Source: Rhodospirillales bacterium
GTDB lineage: Bacteria > Pseudomonadota > Alphaproteobacteria > Rhodospirillales > Rhodospirillaceae
Direction: 5' to 3'
DNA length: 64,000 bases
NCBI GenBank assembly: GCA_028281845.1
Contig: JANQJD010000008.1
Span: 248,001 to 312,000, forward strand
The position numbers were made by a program, and so were the translations under genes. The notes beneath the pieces are model-generated. The model was not told the origin of the DNA. It did no database searches and saw nothing but the letters and a program-made list of their open reading frames with translations. The number at the start of each line of letters is the position of its first letter. The stretch's first letter is position 1. Shown here one piece after another: positions 10,200-18,999 of the stretch.

Positions 10200-10907
10200 C
10201 TAGCCGCTAGAGAGAGTTTTTTTTAGAGTTTTTTTTTGTGTTGCAGCGCGATGATCAGGGGGCGTGACAATGCCACCGGAGACGACCATTTTTATGCCTT
10301 CTTCGACTGTCATGGACAGTTTGATGAGATCAGCGCGTGGCACGAAAAGGAGAAAACCAGACGTTGGGTTCGGAGTGGTCGGCACGAAAACATTGGCCAT
10401 TTCACTGCTCAGCAACCTGTGAATCTCATCCGCAGCGGGCGCTGTGATGAACCCAATGGTCCAGAGACCACGCCGAGGATACTCCAGGAGAACAACCTCA
10501 CGGAAGGCTGTTGATTGCTGTCGTAGCACAGTCTCAACGATCTGTTTTGTAGCACTGTAGATACTGCGAATCACCGGCATGCGGGCAAGGATGCGTTCCC
10601 CAGCACGAATCAAGATCTTCCCGAGGAAACCAGCCGTCAAAGCCCCAATGGCTGTGAGGCCAAAAACAAGGATCAGTAGACCAAGGCCTGGCAAGCCGAA
10701 TGGGAGGTATGTCTCTGGATTGTAGCGAGGGGGAAGCCACGGTGTAATCTGCCGATCAACAAAATCAATAGCGAGCCAAGCAACATAAAATGTGATAGCC
10801 GCAGGGGCTGTCACGAGGACACCAGCAAAAAAATAGGCTCGCAGACGACCAATCAGTCCTAAATGAAGAGCAGCCGTCTTATTTGTCTTAGGAGCACGGA
10901 GGGGCAT
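10200..10907 (-). CDS. DUF502 family membrane protein
   Basis: This 235-residue protein has two strong hydrophobic regions, at about 24-50 and 68-95, followed by a soluble domain. The family hallmarks I recognise are RLRAYFFAGVLVTAPAAITFYVAW, the ARMPVIRSIYSATKQ motif and FVPTTPNPTSGFLLFVP. DUF502 proteins are widespread in proteobacteria and their function is not established. The C-terminal tail repeats KKTLKKTL, encoded by two A-rich runs. No ribosome site is obvious before the ATG. It lies alone between pgm (convergent) and a 411-base gap. Confidence 0.88.
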   Translation of the reverse strand: MPLRAPKTNKTAALHLGLIGRLRAYFFAGVLVTAPAAITFYVAWLAIDFVDRQITPWLPPRYNPETYLPFGLPGLGLLILVFGLTAIGALTAGFLGKILIRAGERILARMPVIRSIYSATKQIVETVLRQQSTAFREVVLLEYPRRGLWTIGFITAPAADEIHRLLSSEMANVFVPTTPNPTSGFLLFVPRADLIKLSMTVEEGIKMVVSGGIVTPPDHRAATQKKTLKKTLSSG

Positions 10908-11318
10908 ACCGGGACACTTTCACTGTACACTTTCGGGAAATCATGTCCTGTTGTGTCCCGCACGCTCTGACCCCCTCCCCTATGAGAGGGTCTTTTGCAC
11001 ACCCATCGCCACTAAACGCCCTATGCGCGTGTGCGTTTTATCGCCCTGCTGGTCTGTGAACTGATGATGAGCCACGCAGGATTCAATCGTGCCCGACAAT
11101 GGTCTTTTGCTATTTTAAAGTGTGCTCAGATGGCCTGTGCCTCTCGTTGCCAGAACTCGCAGTGCTGAAGCTCAGGCAGAGCAAACCTCCCCCGAGCACA
11201 CCTCGCACACAGAAACGTCAAGCGGGCGGGACCGCCTTGCCTTGTCACCCCCAATGCGCTTGCACAACAGACACCCCCCCTGAGTACCGTCCCTGAAGAG
11301 TCCTGTGATCCTGCAAAC
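10908..11318. other. Gene-free interval upstream of the DUF502 gene
   Basis: No gene is recognised in these 411 bases. The heptamer CACTTTC is repeated near 10919 and 10928. An imperfect stem at 10969-10992 pairs GACCC with GGGTC and CTC with GAG, followed on the plus strand by TTTTGC. The rest looks like unconstrained or decayed DNA between the 3' end of moeA and the DUF502 promoter. Confidence 0.5.
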
Positions 11319-12539
11319 CTACCACAGGAGATCCGTCAGTGGAAGGAAGCGAATGAGATCGTCTGGTTGTACACGCTCCACCGTCTCCCCTAAGTCGGCA
11401 AAGCCATCAGCGTGGCTCAGAGACGATAACGCAGCTGCGCCTTGCATTGGGCAAAGGGTCGCTCGGCCGTCTTCCAGGCGTACGCGCAGAAACTCACGAC
11501 GACCAGGTGAGCGAGTGAGTCCAAAGCTGGCCTGTATCGGATAAAGTGCTGGGGGCAGAAAGGAGCGGCCGGCTAGTGTCAGGACGAGCGGCCGACAGAG
11601 AATCAGAAAGGCGACCATTGCCGCGACAGGGTTACCTGGCAATCCCAGGAAGGGGACATTGGCCACGCTCCCAATTGCGATGGGCTTACCAGGCTTAATT
11701 TTGACACGCCAGATATGCAATGCCCCAATGGCCGTGACAGCGGCCCTCACATGATCTTCTTCACCAACAGATACACCACCCGATGTCACCAGCAGATCAT
11801 GACTGAGGGCCGCCTCTTGCAAAGCAGCTGTGACCGCTGTCTCCTTGTCTGGTAGAATCCCCATATTTGTCACATGACAACCTAAAGATATTAAACAGCC
11901 AGATATTATATAGCGATTAGCATCGTAAATGCAACCAGTGGGAAGAGACACCCCTGGCTCGCGCAGTTCGTCGCCTGTTGAAAAAAGGGCAACACGCATG
12001 GCCACCCGAACAGGTATGCTCCTTAAACCTAGAGCCGCCGTTAATCCTAAGTCCTGCGGCCGTAAACGCGTACCTGCTGTCAGGACTTTGTGACCACGAC
12101 GAACATCCTCACCAGCTATACGACAATTATCTCCTCTTGTTACACCAGAAGGTATAATAACCCAGTCGCCCTCTGTCTGGCATTCCTCCTGCATCACCAC
12201 GGCATCGACCCCGTGCGGTAGTGGGGTACCAGTGAAAAGACGCACTGCTTCCCCATGGCCAAGAGAACAGTCCGCAACTGCGCCGGCTGCTGCCCGACAG
12301 ACAACGCGTCGTGGGGACTCAGCCGGGTCTCCACTGCGCACGCCGTAACCATCGACTGCAGCGTTGTCATAAGGCGGCAGAGAGAAAGGAGCAGTGATAT
12401 CCTCGGCGAGGATTCGTCCCAGAGCCGCTGTCCCAATCACTTTTTCTGTAGCCAGATGACACTGGGCTTGAGCACACATGGTCTCGATCGCCTGATTGAC
12501 AGACAGATAGGCACTGCTACGGAAGACTCTTGTTGGCAT
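11319..12539 (-). CDS. moeA: Molybdopterin molybdenumtransferase MoeA (copy 1)
   Basis: MoeA inserts molybdate into adenylylated molybdopterin to make active Mo cofactor. The 406-residue protein shows the domain III entry PPYDNAAVDGYGV, the STGDEL segment, the TSGGVSVGEEDHV loop and the GLPGNPVAAMV motif of the catalytic MoaB/MogA-like fold. Domain IV (about 330-406) is present. A second, clearly different moeA lies at 27.8-29.0 kb. This copy is not beside other Mo-cofactor genes, unlike the second. One of the two may serve a different step or be a paralog with altered specificity; the sequence does not say which. Confidence 0.93.
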   Translation of the reverse strand: MPTRVFRSSAYLSVNQAIETMCAQAQCHLATEKVIGTAALGRILAEDITAPFSLPPYDNAAVDGYGVRSGDPAESPRRVVCRAAAGAVADCSLGHGEAVRLFTGTPLPHGVDAVVMQEECQTEGDWVIIPSGVTRGDNCRIAGEDVRRGHKVLTAGTRLRPQDLGLTAALGLRSIPVRVAMRVALFSTGDELREPGVSLPTGCIYDANRYIISGCLISLGCHVTNMGILPDKETAVTAALQEAALSHDLLVTSGGVSVGEEDHVRAAVTAIGALHIWRVKIKPGKPIAIGSVANVPFLGLPGNPVAAMVAFLILCRPLVLTLAGRSFLPPALYPIQASFGLTRSPGRREFLRVRLEDGRATLCPMQGAAALSSLSHADGFADLGETVERVQPDDLIRFLPLTDLLW

Positions 12540-12637
12540 GGTGGCGTTCTCCGGACTCTCCTGAGAGTCTCACAAAAATTCTTGGTTGTTAAAAAAACAT
12601 CGCGAATGAGTGTCTCAGAACACGAGCAGTGAATGTC

Positions 12638-13732
12638 TCAGAACCCGAGAATCGCAAAAGTCTCTGCCATATGTGAGGGCAGAGGGGCGCTAATATGTAA
12701 TAAACCACCGGCGGATGTTGGCATACTAATCGCACGTGCATGCAAATGCAGATAACGTGGAACTCTGTCTGTCAAGAAGAAATCTGGCGTTTTTCCATAC
12801 TTAACATCGCCAAGAATAGGAGTACCCATCAGGGCGCAATGGGCGCGGAGCTGATGGGTGCGGCCGGTCTGCGGCTTCAATTCTAGCCAAGCAGCTTGAC
12901 AGGCCGCCGTTTTCAGAACCCTATAGCCTGTCTCCGCAGGCTTCCCTGTCGTCTTGTCCATGGAGACCCGTTGTGCACCTCGTCTGTCACACACCTTAGC
13001 AAGTGGCACGGACAAGAGGCCGGACTCATGCGGCGGGACACCTGTCACAACGGCCCAATAGACCTTGCGAACGGTGTGTGACCTGAACATCTCTGCCAGT
13101 ACGGCAGCAGCCGAAGCGGTCCGAGCCAGTAGCAGGACGCCACTCGTGTCCTTGTCGAGGCGATGAACCAGGCGAGGTCTTTCAGGGGCCTCAAAACGGA
13201 GTGCTTCGAGCATCGCATCCAAATGGCGTGTCATGCCAGTGCCACCCTGCACCGCTAGGCCAGCCGGCTTGTCAATAGCTAAGAAGAGAGGATCTCTGTA
13301 AAGAACTCGGGCCACGAGGGCAGCACTTTCCTGAGCAGGAGGAACAACTGCCTTCTTGCCAGGCCGTAAAGAATCTTCTCTTATTGTTATGTGAGGGGGA
13401 ATCCGTACCGTCTCTCCTCCCAAAAGCCGTTGACCCGCTTTGGCGCGTCGTCCATCCACACGCACCTGGCCTGTCCGCAGTAACTTTTCAAGCTGACCAT
13501 GACTCGGCATCGGATGCCAGCGATGGAACCAGCGATCGAGTCGCAAACCAGAATCTTCCTCTCTGACTCTCACAAATTGTACACAGTCTTTGTGCCTCGG
13601 GGAGGTGCTCTGAGCAGAACTGTCCGGTTCGTCAGTGCACTTCTGCCGAGAAAAATAGAAAGTGTGTCTCACACCGCAGCAGTCTCCTTTACTGGACGGT
13701 AGCGTTTCTCTTACACACCATCTGCATAGCAC
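12638..13732 (-). CDS. RluA-family large-subunit pseudouridine synthase
   Basis: RluA-family enzymes convert uridines of 23S rRNA or tRNA to pseudouridine; the best general match is RluC. An S4 RNA-binding domain spans about 63-105 (LRLDRWFHRWHP...GQVRVDGRRAKAGQRL). The catalytic motif HRLDKDTSG is near 190-198 with D193 as nucleophile, and QTGRTHQLRAH lies near 290. The frame opens with a GTG at 13732, but the first 55 residues have no family similarity, so the true start may be a GTG about 53 codons further in. Exact target uridines cannot be inferred. It lies divergent from creA. Confidence 0.88.
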   Translation of the reverse strand: MLCRWCVRETLPSSKGDCCGVRHTFYFSRQKCTDEPDSSAQSTSPRHKDCVQFVRVREEDSGLRLDRWFHRWHPMPSHGQLEKLLRTGQVRVDGRRAKAGQRLLGGETVRIPPHITIREDSLRPGKKAVVPPAQESAALVARVLYRDPLFLAIDKPAGLAVQGGTGMTRHLDAMLEALRFEAPERPRLVHRLDKDTSGVLLLARTASAAAVLAEMFRSHTVRKVYWAVVTGVPPHESGLLSVPLAKVCDRRGAQRVSMDKTTGKPAETGYRVLKTAACQAAWLELKPQTGRTHQLRAHCALMGTPILGDVKYGKTPDFFLTDRVPRYLHLHARAISMPTSAGGLLHISAPLPSHMAETFAILGF

Positions 13733-13877
13733 CTGCCGTGCGCCTCGGCCAGAGCCAGAGAGGGGTAGACATCAATACAGCCAGCCCTGTGCCTCAGGGA
13801 ATGCAATGAGATAAGAGACGCTCTCATGTAAAATAAAATGTCTTTTCTGAACGATGGTCTAGCGAAGGGAAGCGATC

Positions 13878-14393
13878 ATGAGGAAGCCAGGTCGGGGGGC
13901 TTTGCAGCACAGTATCCTCCTAGCAGTCAGTCTCTGTATTGGCTTGATGAGCATGAGGGCCAATGCACAAGCGATCGGTCATGTCGATACAGCCTGGAAA
14001 ATGGTAGGGCCCAACCATCGAATCGTCGTAGAAGCATTCGACGATCCAGACATCCCTAATGTGACATGCTGGGTGAGTCGGCCTGTCAGCGGTGGATTAC
14101 CAGGAGCTGTCGGTTTGGCGACGAATCCGTCGCACGGATCCATTGCGTGCCGCCAGCGTGGCACCATCACTCTCTCCCCTGCACTCCAACGAAAACTAGA
14201 GAGAGCGGTTGGGGAAAATGGGGAAGACGTCTTCCAGGCGAAGACCTCTCCGTTGTTTAAAAGTATGCGGGTGACTCGTCTCTTCGATGTCGAACGTCGT
14301 ACTATTCTTTACCTGGCATGGTCTGATCGTCTGATCGAAGGGAGTCCGAAGAACTCCCTATCGGCTGTACCGATTGGTCAATGGCCGCAGTAA
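13878..14393 (+). CDS. creA: CreA family periplasmic protein
   Basis: This 171-residue exported protein closely follows E. coli CreA through IGHVDTAWKMVGPNHRIVVEAF, DDPDIPNVTCWVSR and the C-terminal YLAWSD...EGSPKNSLSAVPI. A signal peptide covers about 1-31, with likely cleavage after ANA. Two cysteines (in VTCWV and IACRQ) could form a disulfide. CreA is widely conserved but its function is not settled; the old link to catabolite regulation in E. coli is only by operon position. The start has GAAGGGA nine bases upstream. It is a single gene between divergent and convergent neighbours. Confidence 0.93.
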   Translation: MRKPGRGALQHSILLAVSLCIGLMSMRANAQAIGHVDTAWKMVGPNHRIVVEAFDDPDIPNVTCWVSRPVSGGLPGAVGLATNPSHGSIACRQRGTITLSPALQRKLERAVGENGEDVFQAKTSPLFKSMRVTRLFDVERRTILYLAWSDRLIEGSPKNSLSAVPIGQWPQ

Positions 14394-14421
14394 GCAAACG
14401 CTCCATAGGCCGCACAGGCGC

Positions 14422-15216
14422 CTAGAGTGTGCCATTCCCCGTGACGAGGGGTAATAATGCTTGCCAGCTAGTCTGATCAGGGGCTAACAGCAGGATGCCA
14501 TTGTCATTCATGAGCGGCCTGTAAGCGCAACCCTTGACCATGGCGCTATATCCCCCCGCTTCCCTGTGCAAGAGAACACCGGCGGCATGATCCCATGGGA
14601 GCAAAAGACGCCTATAGAGGGCAAAATGGATATCGCCGAATAACAAGGCCAGGTAATCCTGAGCCGTACTAGAGTATCGTACCAATCTTGCCACCTTCCC
14701 TTCGAACGTACGCACGAGACTCGTGCCGACGGTGCCGCACATGGCCGGGACAGAAGGGGACTCTGGGACTCTGAGCCGTAGGCCATCCGACCAGGTTCCT
14801 CCGCCTTGCTCACCAGCTATTGTAATATTGCGAATGGGATCATGAATACAACCGTAAATTATACAACCACCGCGGATCAAAGCGACGATCACTCCGAACC
14901 TCTCGCAACCGCGTGTGAAGTTCCCTGTTCCATCGACTGGGTCGAGTACCCAAACTGGCACATCTTGTGACAACCGATCGAGGATTGTTTTGTTGTGATA
15001 GCAAGATTCTTCCCCAACTACAACTGACCCAGGCAGCAACGCCATTAATTTCTGGCTCAAGGCTCGTTCAGCGTAGATGTCGGCATCTGTGACAAGGTCG
15101 CCAGGATGGTTTTTTCTGCCAATCTGGTGAGGCTTCAGAGTCCCAAAGCGCGGGAGAATTTCTTCTCTTGCAACTTCACGGACTATCTGGACAACTGCGT
15201 TGAAATCAGGTAGCAT
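14422..15216 (-). CDS. Inositol monophosphatase family phosphatase
   Basis: This 264-residue enzyme belongs to the lithium-sensitive FIG superfamily (inositol monophosphatase, CysQ, histidinol-phosphatase HisN types). Metal-binding residues are in VVGEESCY, DPVDGTGNFTRG and the distal WDHAAGVLLHREAGG motif. The substrate is not determined; alphaproteobacterial HisN and SuhB share this pattern. HisN is a tempting option because his genes are scattered nearby (hisI, hisG, hisD), but that is only context. It ends convergent with creA. Confidence 0.88.
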   Translation of the reverse strand: MLPDFNAVVQIVREVAREEILPRFGTLKPHQIGRKNHPGDLVTDADIYAERALSQKLMALLPGSVVVGEESCYHNKTILDRLSQDVPVWVLDPVDGTGNFTRGCERFGVIVALIRGGCIIYGCIHDPIRNITIAGEQGGGTWSDGLRLRVPESPSVPAMCGTVGTSLVRTFEGKVARLVRYSSTAQDYLALLFGDIHFALYRRLLLPWDHAAGVLLHREAGGYSAMVKGCAYRPLMNDNGILLLAPDQTSWQALLPLVTGNGTL

Positions 15217-15240
15217 ACCCCCGGTCCTTTTGCCTTGAAC

Positions 15241-15271
15241 AAGGATGGGTAAGGATGGGTGAAGGATGGGT
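15241..15271. repeat. Three tandem copies of a 10-bp unit
   Basis: AAGGATGGGT is repeated at 15241-15250, 15251-15260 and, with one extra G, 15261-15271. It lies in the gap between the ParA-like gene and the phosphatase gene. Confidence 0.92.
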
Positions 15272-15331
15272 TAAAGCGGCGTTCCGGGCCCGCCCATGCG
15301 CTTGGTAACCCAGCAAAGAGCAAAACCGGAC

Positions 15332-15970
15332 TTACACCCGGGACGCTGCGCAGGCGATCTCCGCAGCAAGAGAGAGTATTTCATGAGCAGCCGTGCTATT
15401 TTTCGCGGTCTCGACAGCTCCTCTCCCTTCCATCATGCTGACGGCGAAAGCGATCCTGTTCCCTAGTGCTGTTTCAGCAACAGACAGGCCCATCTCGCGG
15501 ATACTGCTGACCATCAAACCGGACAGTCTGCTGCGTGGAGGCAAACGGTTGACCAGTAAAAGAACCTTACATTTTTCCTGTCGCGCTAGACCTAATGTCG
15601 CTCTTGTTGCCCAGAAATCTATGGGGCTGGGCTGAATGGGGACAACGACCAGATCACCGGATCGGATGGCGACGCGGGCATCACTCTCGGCATGCGGTGG
15701 GGTATCAATGATGATGAAGTCAAAACGCCGTCTGATTCTGTCGAGTTCTGTTCCGAGTCTCCAACCGGAGATATCAGACAGGAACAACCCGCCAGCCTCC
15801 GCTCCTAAAGCACTCTGACGAACCTTATACCAAGAAGAGAGACTCTTCTGCGGATCTATGTCAATGAGGGCAACAGTGCGACCTTTGGCCCAAGCAACAG
15901 CCAACTGCGCCGCTACTGTTGTCTTGCCGACTCCACCTTTCTGTTGTGCTACGGTAATGACCGTTGCCAT
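15332..15970 (-). CDS. ParA family partition ATPase
   Basis: This 212-residue ATPase has the deviant Walker A motif QQKGGVGKTT (K11 and K16), the ALIDIDPQ Walker A' region and the IIIDTPPHAESD Walker B region. It resembles the chromosomal ParA-type partition ATPases common in alphaproteobacteria, distinct from the main ParA and from the MipZ encoded at 26 kb. No parB or parS-like gene is adjacent, so its cargo is unknown. The start at 15970 (MATVITVAQQKGG) fits the family; the open frame continues 23 codons upstream without similarity. A weak AAAAGTGG precedes the ATG. An AT-rich 220-base region lies upstream. Confidence 0.85.
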   Translation of the reverse strand: MATVITVAQQKGGVGKTTVAAQLAVAWAKGRTVALIDIDPQKSLSSWYKVRQSALGAEAGGLFLSDISGWRLGTELDRIRRRFDFIIIDTPPHAESDARVAIRSGDLVVVPIQPSPIDFWATRATLGLARQEKCKVLLLVNRLPPRSRLSGLMVSSIREMGLSVAETALGNRIAFAVSMMEGRGAVETAKNSTAAHEILSLAAEIACAASRV

Positions 15971-16039
15971 CCACTTTTCGCCCGTGCGGTTATGAAGAGC
16001 GTAACACCTTGCAGCGCAGCGACGTGTACTCTTGCGCAA

Positions 16040-16190
16040 GAGAGCAAGCGTATCATCAGAAATACTAGAAATATGATACTAGCAAATATAATAACAGTAA
16101 ATGTAAATATAATATACTAAAATTTAATATAAATAGTGGAAAATATATGACTACACACAACACAATACACGACGGATGATTCCCTACGCC
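16040..16190. other. AT-rich intergenic island
   Basis: Most of the 150 bases between the ParA-like gene promoter and bfr are A/T, with repeats of ATATA-like words around 16070-16150. It is clearly richer in A/T than the surrounding genes. No gene or clear hairpin-plus-T terminator is visible. Confidence 0.6.
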
Positions 16191-16192
16191 TG

Positions 16193-16657
16193 TCACATCT
16201 GGCTCTGTAGATAATTCTGCAAACCTATGCCTTCAGCGAGGCTGATCTGCGTTTCAAGATGGTCAATGTGCTCCTCTGTTTCTTGGAGGATACTCTGGAG
16301 CAGCTGACGGCTGACATAGTCCTCAGTGCGTTCACACTCAGCCACAGCGAGAATTAAATCCTTGCGGGCGCCTCTCTCGAGGCTGAGATCGTTGACAAGA
16401 ATCTCTTGGGCTGTTTCCCCTATCAGAAGCTTGCCTATGTCCTGCAGATTTGGCAACCCTTCAAGAAACAAGATACGCTCAATTACATTGCTAGCATGGT
16501 GCATTTCCTCTATGGATTCCTTGTGTTCGTGGTCTCCAAGCTTGTGGAGACCCCAGTTTTTTAACATTTTTGCATGTAGAAAATATTGATTAATAGCGGT
16601 CAGTTCATTCCGTAGGATTCTGTTCATGTGGGTGAGAATCTCTTGGCTACCTTGCAT
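16193..16657 (-). CDS. bfr: Bacterioferritin
   Basis: Bfr is a 24-subunit, heme-containing iron-storage protein. Counting from the chosen start, ferroxidase residues E18, E51 and H54 and the heme ligand M52 are in place (NELTAINQYF and SIEEMHHASN). RILFLEGLPNLQDIGKL and GLQNYLQSQM are family signatures, and the length is near the usual 158. The start at 16657 has GGAGG eight bases upstream; the frame is open six codons further. It follows bfd by 19 bases, giving a storage-plus-release operon. Confidence 0.96.
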   Translation of the reverse strand: MQGSQEILTHMNRILRNELTAINQYFLHAKMLKNWGLHKLGDHEHKESIEEMHHASNVIERILFLEGLPNLQDIGKLLIGETAQEILVNDLSLERGARKDLILAVAECERTEDYVSRQLLQSILQETEEHIDHLETQISLAEGIGLQNYLQSQM

Positions 16658-16676
16658 GTCCCTGTCCTCCGCCACG

Positions 16677-16856
16677 TCACCGATGAGTCGGCCTTTTCTT
16701 GTGATACGCTAACATTTCGCAGACATAGGAAACACACCGGCCACATTCCGGGCGCACACCAAAATGCTTATACACTTCCGCAGCACGGCTTGCTCCCCAA
16801 CAAACGGCCTGTTTGATCTGATGGTCATTAAGGCCATGGCATATGCAGACGTACAT
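16677..16856 (-). CDS. bfd: Bacterioferritin-associated ferredoxin Bfd
   Basis: This 59-residue [2Fe-2S] protein binds bacterioferritin and reduces its stored iron for release. Direct translation gives an N terminus MYVCICHGLNDHQI and a core GVRPECGRCVSYVCEML. The four cluster cysteines are C4, C6, C38 and C41 in the C-x-C...C-x2-C pattern of Bfd. GAGGAGAG lies seven bases before the ATG. Stop at 16677 and bfr start at 16657 indicate co-transcription. The gene is short and easily overlooked. Confidence 0.95.
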   Translation of the reverse strand: MYVCICHGLNDHQIKQAVCWGASRAAEVYKHFGVRPECGRCVSYVCEMLAYHKKRPTHR

Positions 16857-16955
16857 TGCATACTCTCCTCATACGTTGAAGAGAGAGGCAGTGTACCGAT
16901 TGGATGAATCTTCTGCAAGTGTGCAATTGCGAATCAATCTCATATGAAAACGACC

Positions 16956-18167
16956 TCACCTCCCTTGCGGTAGACTCTTATACAGAGCCAGTGTCTGCTC
17001 AGCAACACGGTGCCACGAATAGTTTTCTTCCACTCTCTGTCGCCCCGCCACAGCCATTCCCGCGCGGCGCTTTGGATTGAGCACCACCTTATTGATACCA
17101 TCAGCAAGGGCATCCACAAATTTCTCAGGATCGACAGGATCGTATGGCACAGTGGACGACAGATTCGGTTCTACTAAGAGTCCTGTGACTCCGTCTACCA
17201 CGACCTCGGCAATTCCTCCGACCTTGCTGCCGACCACCGGAGTACTACAAGCCATCGCTTCAATGTTAATGATACCAAACGGTTCATAGATGGATGGACA
17301 GCAAAATACAGCTGCCTGCGAATACAGGGCGATGGTTGTCTGCCTACTGACCATCTCTGGGATCCAAAAAACCCCGGGTCGCTGCGTTCTCAGAGCGGCC
17401 ACCATAGACTCGATTTCTTGCTGTAGCGCCGGTGTATCGGATTCCCCCGCACACAGCACAACCTGGATAGATAAATCAATTTTAGGCAATGAACGGAGAA
17501 GATAATACAATCCTTTCTGTCGAGTCATACGACCTACAAATAAGACATATGGTCTTGAGGGATCAATCCCATATTTGCTCAGGACTGCTTTGTCAGGGGT
17601 ATACCTATATTCATCTGTGTTAACCCCATTGGGAATCACATGAATCTTTTGCTCATCTAAACTGAATAGACGTACAATATCCTCCTTCGTACTTTTTGAA
17701 ACAGCAATAATAGCTTCTGCCATTTCAAGGGCTGTCCTTTCCACCCAACGCGACACGTCGTACCCGCGGCCTATCTGTTCCTGCTTCCACGGCCGCAGAG
17801 GCTCTAGCGAGTGGACGGTCACCACCAGTGGTATGCCATACAAGAGCCGCGCTAAGATACCACCAAAGTGCGTATACCATGTATGGCAGTGGACCACATC
17901 GGCTTCGATTCCTTGGCCATTAAAGCGCAGACACGTCTCAAACGCGCGTAATGGAGAAAGAAGTTCCTGCGGGCAATCCTGGAACAAAGTGCCGTCTACC
18001 TTAGACCCTCTGACGACGAGCTGTCCTGCCGTGAAGGCATGATCATGGAAACTGCGCACTTCAACAGGCGTTAACTGAGAGAGTTCGCGTGAGAGGTATT
18101 CAACATGCACACCAGCCCCGCCATAAATGTGGGGTGGGTATTCATTGGTTAGCAAAAGTACGCGCAT
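16956..18167 (-). CDS. GT4-family glycogen synthase (GlgM/actinobacterial GlgA type)
   Basis: This 403-residue glycosyltransferase begins MRVLLLTNEYPPHIYGGAGVH, which is the hallmark of the actinobacterial-type glycogen synthase group (TIGR02149; mycobacterial GlgM is a member). The nucleotide-sugar region carries the GT4 E-x7-E motif in EPFGIINIEAMACSTPVVGS. Family members use ADP- or UDP-glucose to extend alpha-1,4-glucan or, as GlgM, to make maltose-1-phosphate for GlgE. AAGGA lies four bases before the ATG at 18167. A separate GT5 GlgA is encoded at 49.6 kb, so the cell has two unrelated synthases. No glgE is in the window, so which reaction is used is open. Confidence 0.85.
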   Translation of the reverse strand: MRVLLLTNEYPPHIYGGAGVHVEYLSRELSQLTPVEVRSFHDHAFTAGQLVVRGSKVDGTLFQDCPQELLSPLRAFETCLRFNGQGIEADVVHCHTWYTHFGGILARLLYGIPLVVTVHSLEPLRPWKQEQIGRGYDVSRWVERTALEMAEAIIAVSKSTKEDIVRLFSLDEQKIHVIPNGVNTDEYRYTPDKAVLSKYGIDPSRPYVLFVGRMTRQKGLYYLLRSLPKIDLSIQVVLCAGESDTPALQQEIESMVAALRTQRPGVFWIPEMVSRQTTIALYSQAAVFCCPSIYEPFGIINIEAMACSTPVVGSKVGGIAEVVVDGVTGLLVEPNLSSTVPYDPVDPEKFVDALADGINKVVLNPKRRAGMAVAGRQRVEENYSWHRVAEQTLALYKSLPQGR

Positions 18168-18210
18168 CGTTCCTTTTCCCATGGCCAATCAGGTATTGGA
18201 GTCCCTGAAA

Positions 18211-18999
18211 TTATTCCCTACGAGTCCGCCACAGCAATGAAGCGCCGAATAGGCTGATCGTTACCGCAACTATTGTGGGACCAGAAGGCGTGTCAGTCAC
18301 AAAAGAGAGTCCCAGTCCCCCTGTGACTGCGACAGCACCAATAGCTGCCGCAAGGCCGGCCATAGTTTCCGGCGTACGGACAAAACGACGGGCTGTTGCA
18401 GCAGGTACAACTAAAAGTGCTGTTATGAGCAGCATGCCGACCACCTTCATGACGACGGCGATGTAAAAAGCAAGAAGTAGCGTGTAAGCGGACTGAACAA
18501 TTAAAACTGGTACACCCTCCACTCTTGCCAGTTCCTCATGCACCGTAGACGATAACAGGGGCTGCCAGATTCCTCGGAGGACGATAAGAGTCAGGGCCCC
18601 GCTGATGTAAATCCATGCGAGATCAAAGGATGAAACAGCGAGGATATCACCGAATAGATAGCTCATCAAATCAACACGTACCGTTCCTAGAAACGACAGT
18701 ATCACCATCCCGAGAGAGAGGGTGCCATGAGCGAGAATGCCGAGGAGTGTATCGTCGCCGAGCCGATTCTGCCTCTTTAGTAATAAGAGCAGGCCCGCAA
18801 GGCCAACGCAGACTCCGATCACACTTGTAGTGATATCAACATGAAATAGTAGAGCGATCGCAACGCCGAGCAGTGCGGCGTGGGACACAGCATTGCCGAA
18901 GTAAGCCATACGGCGCCAGACAACAAAGGCTCCCAGTGGACCAGCCGCGATGGAGACGCCAAATCCCGCTATGGCGGCGTGTAGGATGAAGTCATCCAT
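18211..18999 (-). CDS. znuB: Zinc ABC transporter permease ZnuB
   Basis: This 262-residue membrane permease of the ABC-3 family has about eight hydrophobic segments and the conserved start region [26 protein letters not shown]. The pair with ZnuC and divergent ZnuA makes a complete high-affinity zinc (or manganese/zinc) importer. The start at 18999 ([12 protein letters not shown]) overlaps the end of znuC by eight bases; the frame is open upstream within znuC but family members start here. The specificity for zinc rests on the partner sequences and is not proven. Confidence 0.92.
   Translation of the reverse strand: MDDFILHAAIAGFGVSIAAGPLGAFVVWRRMAYFGNAVSHAALLGVAIALLFHVDITTSVIGVCVGLAGLLLLLKRQNRLGDDTLLGILAHGTLSLGMVILSFLGTVRVDLMSYLFGDILAVSSFDLAWIYISGALTLIVLRGIWQPLLSSTVHEELARVEGVPVLIVQSAYTLLLAFYIAVVMKVVGMLLITALLVVPAATARRFVRTPETMAGLAAAIGAVAVTGGLGLSFVTDTPSGPTIVAVTISLFGASLLWRTRRE

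Noticed and set aside
10211..10240. T-rich run after pgm as a terminator
   Set aside because: The run is the coding strand complement of the KKTLKKTL tail of the DUF502 protein, and no adequate hairpin precedes it.
15241..15271. Triple 10-bp repeat as a CRISPR or origin iteron
   Set aside because: Units are directly adjacent with no spacers, only three copies, and no cas or replication gene nearby.
15332..15970. Plasmid or integrated element suggested by the ParA-like gene
   Set aside because: No repABC, parB, integrase or att-like repeats; similar ParA-type ATPases are common on alphaproteobacterial chromosomes.
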